NCBI RefSeq assembly: GCF_013179805.1
Contig: NZ_SRRZ01000001.1
Span: forward strand, 98,335-162,334
Source of the DNA: Microcoleus asticus IPMA8
GTDB taxonomy: Bacteria; Cyanobacteriota; Cyanobacteriia; Cyanobacteriales; Microcoleaceae
DNA length: 64,000 nucleotides
Direction of reading: 5' to 3'
Shown: piece by piece, positions 58,118 through 64,000 of the stretch
Numbering within the stretch: position 1 is the stretch's first letter
Layout: each line of letters begins with the position of its first letter
Translations under genes and position numbers: made by a program
Notes under the pieces: generated by a model
Databases searched by the model: none
What the model was told of the DNA's origin: nothing
What the model saw: the letters and a program-made list of their open reading frames with translations, nothing else

Positions 58118-59029
58118 TTACTTAGGCCTTAAGTTCGCGCTGCTAAACTCAGAAGCCACAATCATCGACCCAATCCCCGCATCCGTAAATATTTCTTGCA
58201 GCAAAGCATGAGGAATTCGACCGTCAATAATGTGAGCACCATTTACACCCTGAGCCAAACTCCGCACACAACAATTAACTTTCGGAATCATTCCCCCAGA
58301 CACAACTCCCGACTCAACCAACTCTCTTGCTTCTTGAATATCTAACTTAGCAATCAGACTATCCGGCTTGTGATAATCCTCTAAAATTCCCGCAGTATCA
58401 GTCATCAAAATCAACTTTTCTGCTCCCAAACCAGCCGCAATTTCCCCAGCCACCGTGTCAGCATTAATGTTGTAAGATTGACCTTTCTCATCGGCTGCCA
58501 CGCTCGACACCACCGGAATATAACCGCTGTTCACCAAAGACTCCAAAATATTTATTTTCACGCCGCTGACTTCACCAACAAATCCAATTCCTTCCCGACC
58601 ATCTGGACGAGCTTGAATCAGATTGGCATCCTTGCCGCACAGTCCCACTGCTTTGCCGCCAGCTTGGTTGATTAACGAAACAATTTCCTTATTTACTTTC
58701 CCCACCAAAACCATTTCTACAACTTCCATTGTCGCCGCATCAGTCACTCTCAAACCATCCTTAAATTGTGGCTCAATTCCTAATTTTTGCAGCCAAATAT
58801 TAATTTCCGGGCCGCCGCCGTGAACCACAACCGGACGCATCCCCACGCAAGCTAGCAGCACAATATCCCGAACCACCTTGTCTTTGAGATTGCTATCTTT
58901 CATCGCCGCACCGCCATATTTGACCACAATGGTGCGACCGGCAAAGTGTTGAATGTAAGGCAGTGCTTCGGACAGCACCTCTACTCGATTAGTGTCCGAA
59001 TTCCTAACAAAATCGCTTTGTTTGAGCAT
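58118..59029 (-). CDS. argB: Acetylglutamate kinase
   Basis: 303 residues, ATG start. Catalyses the controlling step of arginine synthesis (phosphorylation of N-acetylglutamate) and in cyanobacteria is activated by the PII protein. Amino acid kinase fold: VVKYGGAAM near the start, VVVHGGGPEINIWL, then DGLRVTD, NINADTVAGEIAAGLGAEKL and GVVSGGMIPKVNCCVRSL, with the C-terminal hexamer region HIIDGRIPHALLQEIFTD. The N-terminal helix needed for hexamer formation (RVEVLSEALPYIQHF) is present, so PII/arginine regulation is expected. Confidence 0.96.
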   Translation of the reverse strand: MLKQSDFVRNSDTNRVEVLSEALPYIQHFAGRTIVVKYGGAAMKDSNLKDKVVRDIVLLACVGMRPVVVHGGGPEINIWLQKLGIEPQFKDGLRVTDAATMEVVEMVLVGKVNKEIVSLINQAGGKAVGLCGKDANLIQARPDGREGIGFVGEVSGVKINILESLVNSGYIPVVSSVAADEKGQSYNINADTVAGEIAAGLGAEKLILMTDTAGILEDYHKPDSLIAKLDIQEARELVESGVVSGGMIPKVNCCVRSLAQGVNGAHIIDGRIPHALLQEIFTDAGIGSMIVASEFSSANLRPK

Positions 59030-59275
59030 GGGTAAATTACAAAAGACTAAAAACTTAATTCTAAACTTTAATGGCTAAAGCACATATTAACAGCCACAAA
59101 AATCACTTTTTCCCTTGAAGTTATGGACGCACAGGCTCGATCGCCTTTATTGAACGCCATCCTCAAAAATTTCATAGGTTTTTTTAATAAAGTGATTAAA
59201 AATTATGTACTATAACTTATACATTTTTTGCTACAGTCAAGAAATGTATAGCTCCCTTGATTTACTTAACGTTTT

Positions 59276-60067
59276 ATGTTAACTGCTGTCGCCCAAGACT
59301 CCGAAAACCTTCAGTACAAGCTACCATCAGAGACTGACTCATCCCCCCGGATGACGGTATTTTGCGATTTAGACGGGCCCATAGTCGATGTGTCCGATCG
59401 CTACTACGCCACCTATCAACAGGGATTGGCCGACACTCAAGCAGCTTATCTTGCTAGGGGAATCAACCTCAACCTCCAAATCCTCAGCAAACAGCAGTTT
59501 TGGCAAATGAAACAAAACCGAGTGCCCGATGCTGAAATAGCCAAAAGTTCCGGCTTGTCGGGAGAAGAAATTCACGTTTTTCTCGGATGCGTGAGTCAGA
59601 TTGTCAATCAGCCAGACTTGTTGCACTTAGATCGCATCCAGCCGGGAGTGCAATGGGCGATCGGACTTCTGCACTCCCGCGGCGTGCGACTGATTTTAGT
59701 CACCCTGCGGCCGAGAAATCAAGCCGTTCAACTGTTACAAAATTACGGTTTAGCCAGACTGTTTACCAGCATTCGGGGAACTCAGATGGTGGATGCCGCC
59801 TATCACAACTATACAGCCTTAAAAACTGAATTGTTGGCTGAAGTTGCAGAAGAATTTGAGTCATCGCTGGGTTCGGCTTGGATGATCGGAGATACAGAAG
59901 CAGACATCCTCGCAGGACAAGCATTAGGAATACCTACAATTGCCGTTACCTGCGGAATTCGCAGCCGCTATCAACTACAAAAGCACCAACCTAATTTCAT
60001 TCTCAGCGACTTGATTATTGCCGTTCATCACTTATTAGGTTCCGGCCAGCAAGTAATAGTAGAATGA
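59276..60067 (+). CDS. HAD-superfamily hydrolase
   Basis: 263 residues. Motif I FCDLDGPIVD near residue 30 (nucleophile and acid Asp), motif II about LILVTLRPRN, motif III region around NYTALKTELL and motif IV MIGDTEADILAGQALGIPTI. The helical cap (DTQAAYLARGINLNLQILSK) is of the phosphoglycolate phosphatase class, but the substrate cannot be assigned. The first 25 residues before the motif are not conserved-looking, so an internal start at 59351 is possible. Divergent to argB. Confidence 0.88.
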   Translation: MLTAVAQDSENLQYKLPSETDSSPRMTVFCDLDGPIVDVSDRYYATYQQGLADTQAAYLARGINLNLQILSKQQFWQMKQNRVPDAEIAKSSGLSGEEIHVFLGCVSQIVNQPDLLHLDRIQPGVQWAIGLLHSRGVRLILVTLRPRNQAVQLLQNYGLARLFTSIRGTQMVDAAYHNYTALKTELLAEVAEEFESSLGSAWMIGDTEADILAGQALGIPTIAVTCGIRSRYQLQKHQPNFILSDLIIAVHHLLGSGQQVIVE

Positions 60068-60137
60068 TTCTAGTTAACAGTAATGAGTTAACAGTTAACT
60101 GTTGACTGTTAACTGTTGACTGAGGACTAATGACTAA

Positions 60138-60704
60138 CTAAGGCTTTTCTACATTCCTGGTCATTTCCCACAAGCGGTTGAGGGGAAAATAAATCACCGG
60201 AGCCCAAAGACTGCTAAGAATAGCAGAACACAAAGCCACTCGCTGGTGATAGCTCCAAATTTCCAGTAAAGCCCGATCGCCCATAGCAAAAAATTGCAGC
60301 CCCATCACCGTTTCCGCTACCACCGCCATCCCAAATACAATTAACGCGATCGGAATCGGATCTCTCTCAACAATATCTGCCGGAATCGACCAGGTTTTCT
60401 GCAAAACAACAGTTAGGATTCCGACAACAACTAGACTCACAGCGTGGGTGGGATGAGGAGCCGTCATCGCATCTTGAAGAAACCCCAAAACCAAGCCCAT
60501 GCTACCAGCCCCCCAAACTGTACGTTTCCGCTTAATACTCCAAGCTACCAACCAAATTAACAGCCAGTTCGGCCCAATTCCCAGCAATTCCATTCCCGGC
60601 ATCCGAGTGGGCAATATCAGTATGCACAGCATCACAGATAGAAATGTAACTGCGAAATTGAGAAATTGGCGCGATCGCGAAGACATCCGAGATAAAGCTT
60701 TCAT
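60138..60704 (-). CDS. mreD: Rod shape-determining protein MreD
   Basis: 188 residues with five to six hydrophobic segments (LNFAVTFLSVMLCILILP, LLIWLVAWSIKRKRTVW, AVSLVVVGILTVVLQKTW). Part of the elongasome that links MreB to peptidoglycan synthesis. The start overlaps the mreC stop (ATGA). Sequence conservation of MreD is low, but the place after mreB-mreC fixes its identity. A hairpin-prone GTTAACTGTTGACTG repeat follows at 60079-60120. Confidence 0.85.
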   Translation of the reverse strand: MKALSRMSSRSRQFLNFAVTFLSVMLCILILPTRMPGMELLGIGPNWLLIWLVAWSIKRKRTVWGAGSMGLVLGFLQDAMTAPHPTHAVSLVVVGILTVVLQKTWSIPADIVERDPIPIALIVFGMAVVAETVMGLQFFAMGDRALLEIWSYHQRVALCSAILSSLWAPVIYFPLNRLWEMTRNVEKP

Positions 60705-61507
60705 TGCTGCTGTACTCCCTCAGATGGTGCAGAAGATTGACTCTGCGAATCCTTTGTTTCGGCTTGCTTAGAGTGGGGGTAAACCACCGCCCACTCCAGA
60801 GAATTCATCGGTGCAGAGAACTCAACAACAGCTTCTGGAGCCGGAGTTTTATTCATATCCACCGAAACCACTTTTCCCACCGGCAAACCAGGAGGGAACA
60901 ACTGACTGAAAGAAGAAGTTGAAACCACATCCCCAGGCTTGACATTAGGAACATTATCAAAAAACTCCATCACAGCCTGATTTCCGCCTTTCCCGCGCAT
61001 AAAACCCATGTGGCGACTGCGGGTAATTCCCACACCCAATTGACTCGTAGCGTCGCTGACTAACAGCACCAAGCTAGTATTAGGAGTAACGCTGACAACC
61101 CTGCCTACTAAACCGCCGGGACCCATCACAGTAAAATCTGTTTTAATGCCATCGTTACTGCCGCGACCCAAGGTTACTTGCTGCCACCAGTGGTCGGCGC
61201 TCCGACCGACAATAGGAGCTACAATTCCTTGAGGTTTCTTACCCGAAACGTAACCTAAAAGCTCTTTTAGCTTCTGATTTTGATTTTCTAATTCTAATAG
61301 CTGCGCTTGCAATTCTTGAGTGCGCGCCGAGATCAGCTCCTCTTGCCCTGAGCCGTTGGCGTGAAACGGACGAGTCACCCAATTGTAAACTTCAAATACT
61401 GCCGCACCTTGTGTTTGCCGAACTCCCCAAGCGGCAGTTACAGCTAAACCTAAAAGAGCAATTTGCAGCCGCAGATCCCACCACTTTCGGAATGTATTTT
61501 TTAGCAT
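60701..61507 (-). CDS. mreC: Rod shape-determining protein MreC
   Basis: 268 residues. A short cytoplasmic start, one transmembrane helix (LRLQIALLGLAVTAAWGVRQ), a coiled coil (QELQAQLLELENQNQKLKEL) and the periplasmic beta-barrel domain (GIVAPIVGRSADHWWQQVTL, GPGGLVGRVVSVTPNTSLVL, VVSTSSFSQLFPPGLPVGKV). Gln/Ser-rich tail. Works with MreB and MreD. Overlaps mreD. Confidence 0.93.
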   Translation of the reverse strand: MLKNTFRKWWDLRLQIALLGLAVTAAWGVRQTQGAAVFEVYNWVTRPFHANGSGQEELISARTQELQAQLLELENQNQKLKELLGYVSGKKPQGIVAPIVGRSADHWWQQVTLGRGSNDGIKTDFTVMGPGGLVGRVVSVTPNTSLVLLVSDATSQLGVGITRSRHMGFMRGKGGNQAVMEFFDNVPNVKPGDVVSTSSFSQLFPPGLPVGKVVSVDMNKTPAPEAVVEFSAPMNSLEWAVVYPHSKQAETKDSQSQSSAPSEGVQQQ

Positions 61508-61594
61508 AATTTCAGTAATCTAAAATTGTTATCTCAGGATTTTAGATTTGAGATTGCAGCCGTATTTCTAAATCCACAATCCCAAATTTGTTAA

Positions 61595-62638
61595 CTACAT
61601 ATTACGCGACGACTGCCCGCTGAAAACCCGTTCCAACTGTTTGTTTTCCAATACCCTACCAGTTCCCAAAACCACGCAGCACAGCGGATCGGCTGCCACG
61701 TGAGTGACAATTCCTGTTTCGTGACTGATCAGAGTATCTAAACCTTTCATCAGCGCGCCACCACCAGCGAGCATAATTCCCCTGTCAATAATATCTGCTG
61801 CTAATTCCGGCGGGGTGCGTTCCAAAGTACGCTTGACAGCTTCCACAATTACTGAAAGCGGTTCCGACATACTTTCACGAATTTCAGGGCCTTTGATAGT
61901 AACAGTTCGCGGCAAACCAGACAGTAAGTGCAAGCCGCGCACTTCCATCATTACGTCGTCATCCTCTGGAGTTGGATATGCAGAACCCACCTGAATCTTA
62001 ATTTCTTCAGCAGTGCGTTCGCCGATGACCAAATTGTGAACTTTTTTCATGTATTGGACGATCGCCTCGTTGAGTTCGTCGCCGGCTACCCGCACAGATT
62101 CGCTGATCACCGTACCTTGCAAACTCAAAACCGCAACTTCCGTCGTACCCCCGCCGATATCTATAATCATATTACCAGTCGCCTCAGCAACAGGCAGTCC
62201 AGCCCCGATCGCCGCAGCGATAGGTTCATCAATTAACCGCACTTCTCTAGCACCCGCCTGAGTCGCCGCCTCAATGACAGCACGCCTCTCTACTCCGGTG
62301 ACACCGCTGGGGATGCCAATAATTATCCGCGGCGAAACTAAGCTTCGGCCTTCGTGAACCCTGCGGATAAAAGTCTTGAGCATTAGTTCGGCCGTATCGA
62401 AGTCTGCGATTACCCCGTCGCGAAGCGGGCGCAGTGCTATGACGTTCCCGGGCGTGCGCCCGAGCATTTTTTTAGCTTCTTCTCCAACAGCCAGCGGTAT
62501 TTTTAAGTCTTGGTCGATCGCCACTACAGAAGGTTCCTGCAGAACAATACCTTTGCCCGATACATAAACGAGCGTGTTAGCAGTACCGAGGTCGATACCC
62601 ATATCTCTAGATAACGAAAATCGATTGAGAAGACCCAC
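61595..62638 (-). CDS. mreB: Rod shape-determining protein MreB (actin-like)
   Basis: 347 residues, GTG start. Actin-fold nucleotide motifs: phosphate 1 MGIDLGTANTLVYV, phosphate 2 MIIDIGGGTTEVAVLSLQG, adenosine GIMLAGGGALMKGL. The N-terminal FSLSRDMG may be a membrane-binding amphipathic part. It polymerises at the membrane to guide cell wall synthesis; in filamentous cyanobacteria it sets cell shape. First gene of mreBCD, with divergent ssb 295 bases away. Confidence 0.97.
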   Translation of the reverse strand: MGLLNRFSLSRDMGIDLGTANTLVYVSGKGIVLQEPSVVAIDQDLKIPLAVGEEAKKMLGRTPGNVIALRPLRDGVIADFDTAELMLKTFIRRVHEGRSLVSPRIIIGIPSGVTGVERRAVIEAATQAGAREVRLIDEPIAAAIGAGLPVAEATGNMIIDIGGGTTEVAVLSLQGTVISESVRVAGDELNEAIVQYMKKVHNLVIGERTAEEIKIQVGSAYPTPEDDDVMMEVRGLHLLSGLPRTVTIKGPEIRESMSEPLSVIVEAVKRTLERTPPELAADIIDRGIMLAGGGALMKGLDTLISHETGIVTHVAADPLCCVVLGTGRVLENKQLERVFSGQSSRNM

Positions 62639-62932
62639 TGATTTGTACCCCCCCCAAAAACTAAAATACTATTGTGTGCAATAATGTTGTTACAAAAATG
62701 TAACCGAGGTGGATTCTATTACGTTTTTCATCCTGAGTCTAGTCAGAAATGTACATTGTCGAGCTCAGGTTGAGCGCAGACTTGCCAATCATCCACCATC
62801 AATATGTTCTGCTAAGTGGGTGTACAATCAGGATGAAGCCTCACAAGCGTTGTTCCAAGTTCAGTTTGGAGGCTAATGCGCGTGTGGACTGTTTAACTAC
62901 ATCACCGATCGACCACATTCCCAAAAAAGTTT
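62639..62932. other. Divergent promoter region of mreB and ssb
   Basis: About 295 bases. A poly-C tract lies near 62648-62656 and a palindrome GTTACAAAAATGTAAC at 62689-62704. No gene seen; promoters for both genes must lie here. Confidence 0.45.
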
Positions 62933-63292
62933 ATGAGTCTTAATGTTGTGACTTTAGTAGGCCGCGTCGGCGGCGACCCGGACGTGAAGTATTTTGAGTC
63001 GGGTACAGTTAAGTGTAGTTTGACGCTGGCAGTGAACCGCAGAACCAAGAACAGCGATCAACCAGACTGGTTCAATCTGGAAATCTGGGGTAAAACAGCG
63101 CAGATTGCTGCTGACTACGTTCGCAAAGGCTCTCTAATTGGCGTCACAGGCTCTTTGAAGTTCGATCGCTGGCAAGACCGCAATACGGGTTCAAATCGCT
63201 CGAAGCCGGTAATTAAGGTAGACCATTTAGACTTGCTGGGTTCCAAACGCGACAACGAGTCGGGTATGTCGCAAAACAACAGCGAATTCTAG
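62933..63292 (+). CDS. ssb: Single-stranded DNA-binding protein
   Basis: 119 residues. OB-fold typical of cyanobacterial SSB: MSLNVVTLVGRVGGDPDVKY, then VKCSLTLAVNRRTKN, DWFNLEIWGKTAQIAADYVR and SLIGVTGSLKFDRWQDRNTG. The C-terminus is short (NESGMSQNNSEF) and lacks the acidic DDDIPF tail of classical SSB, as in some cyanobacterial Ssb/replication-restart paralogues. Confidence 0.92.
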   Translation: MSLNVVTLVGRVGGDPDVKYFESGTVKCSLTLAVNRRTKNSDQPDWFNLEIWGKTAQIAADYVRKGSLIGVTGSLKFDRWQDRNTGSNRSKPVIKVDHLDLLGSKRDNESGMSQNNSEF

Positions 63293-63339
63293 CGTTTGGG
63301 GAATTTGGGAAGTAATATTTGTGAATTGGGTGGGTGCTC

Positions 63340-63861
63340 GTGACTTCAGAAAAGTTAGAAATTGTTCAAACTGAGTACCAAGCTGGGCAAGTAGCTTTTG
63401 AGAGTGGCCGGTATGCTGAAGCTGTGCAAAGTTTAGAAACAGCTACCGGTTTAGTCGATCGAAATTCCCGGTTGGGCGGTGAGGTGCAGATGTGGCTAGT
63501 GACAGCCTACGAAGCCTCTGGCAATACAGAAAGGGCGATCGAGCTTTGCCGGAACCTCACCCGCCATCCCCGCCAAGAAACCCGCCAACAAGCAAAGCGC
63601 TTGCTATTCATTCTCGAAGCTCCCAAACTCACTATCCCTCCTGAATGGATGGTGAAAATCCCTGATTTGGCAGCTTTAGATGAAAATCAATCAATCAGTT
63701 TTCAAGCAAATCCGAACGCTGATATCAAGTACGCTAAACCCCAGCCCAGCGTACCAGAACCGGTAGATTTAAGTCAGGTTAATACCAAAGACAATCGATT
63801 TATCTGGGTAGCTTTAATGGCTATCATAATTACTTTAGCAAGCTTAATTTGGTTTATTTAG
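63340..63861 (+). CDS. TPR-like protein with C-terminal membrane anchor
   Basis: Start set at GTG 63340; GTG 63334 is an alternative. About 173 residues. TPR-like helices in QAGQVAFESGRYAEAVQSLE and MWLVTAYEASGNTERAIELC, then a linker and a single C-terminal transmembrane helix (RFIWVALMAIIITLASLIWF). Likely anchored with its N-terminal domain in the cytoplasm, as a conserved cyanobacterial protein. Lies close after ssb (about 48 bases) and may share its transcript. Confidence 0.78.
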   Translation: MTSEKLEIVQTEYQAGQVAFESGRYAEAVQSLETATGLVDRNSRLGGEVQMWLVTAYEASGNTERAIELCRNLTRHPRQETRQQAKRLLFILEAPKLTIPPEWMVKIPDLAALDENQSISFQANPNADIKYAKPQPSVPEPVDLSQVNTKDNRFIWVALMAIIITLASLIWFI

Positions 63862-64000
63862 CTCACGTAAGACTTATAGTTTATCAACTGTTGGACATGA
63901 AAAATAATCGTAATTGCTCAACTAGGGGAAAAAAGGGAGCCATGAATAGAGAGGGCTTGTTGAATAGCTTGATAAGCAGTTAAGCCCTGCCTTTTACCCG
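63862..64000. other. Right edge of window, no gene seen
   Basis: About 140 bases; no coding frame or structure that I can support. Confidence 0.4.

Overview
The window reads as chromosomal DNA from a filamentous cyanobacterium. The evidence is a dense scatter of the HIP1 octamer GCGATCGC, a cyanobacterial group 2 sigma factor (SigC type), CRR7 of the NDH-1 complex, ferredoxin-dependent sulfite reductase, and above all a hetR gene with a small RGSGR-containing patX gene just upstream. HetR/PatX marks filamentous cyanobacteria. The many dispersed palindromic repeats suggest an Oscillatoriales genome (Microcoleus/Oscillatoria type), but that is inference. Whether the strain makes heterocysts cannot be decided from this window.

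Layout. 1-6 kb: a partial sigC, lipA, tRNA-Pro(CGG), an EAL-domain protein, an NmrA/Ycf39-like SDR protein and exonuclease III. 6.7-10.5 kb: a small accessory/defence-like patch holding a frameshifted NB-ARC remnant loaded with repeats, a PD-(D/E)XK-like nuclease, a DUF4065 (SocA/Panacea) antitoxin-like pair, and a DUF6972-like pair. 10.7-13.8 kb: a ThDP decarboxylase and an aldehyde dehydrogenase that match the cyanobacterial 2-oxoglutarate decarboxylase/succinic semialdehyde dehydrogenase bypass of the TCA cycle. 14.3-19 kb: cysC, a Wza-like export protein and a Wzc-like tyrosine autokinase, co-directional and closely spaced. 19.4-21.2 kb: an FAD oxidoreductase. 21.3-23.2 kb: patX and hetR. 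23.3-31.2 kb: DUF92, a VOC protein, tandem lipases, small conserved proteins, a DUF4258/YgiT pair, two secreted proteins and rsmE. 31.4-35.8 kb: sulfite reductase with a C-terminal DNA-binding-like tail, crr7, a zinc-ribbon membrane protein and a glycosyltransferase.

36.6-42 kb: a ribose-type ABC importer (binding lipoprotein, double ATPase, permease) followed by an SLH/OprB porin, together a complete sugar route across both membranes, preceded by about 800 nt without a gene. 42.4-48 kb: serS, then an unusual cluster: a beta-ketoacyl synthase III fused to a haem-oxygenase-like diiron domain, translationally coupled to an unrecognised membrane-associated protein. 48.2-53.3 kb: an unlisted-size 45-residue conserved protein, msrA, a three-gene set of small membrane proteins, a GH-A-like lipoprotein and an HTH protein. 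53.9-57.6 kb: two RTX exoproteins (a subtilase and a CAP-domain protein) with matching upstream sequences. 57.7-63.9 kb: DUF4926, argB, a HAD phosphatase, mreBCD, ssb and a TPR/membrane protein.

A theme across the window is dispersed palindromic repeats that have landed inside genes. They are read through in frame in rsmE, in the LprI-like signal peptide, in the Wza N-terminus and in DUF92, while in the NB-ARC gene the insertion breaks the frame. The most interesting candidate systems are the hetR/patX pair, the synthase-oxygenase fusion cluster, the co-regulated RTX exoproteins and the small toxin-antitoxin-like pairs.
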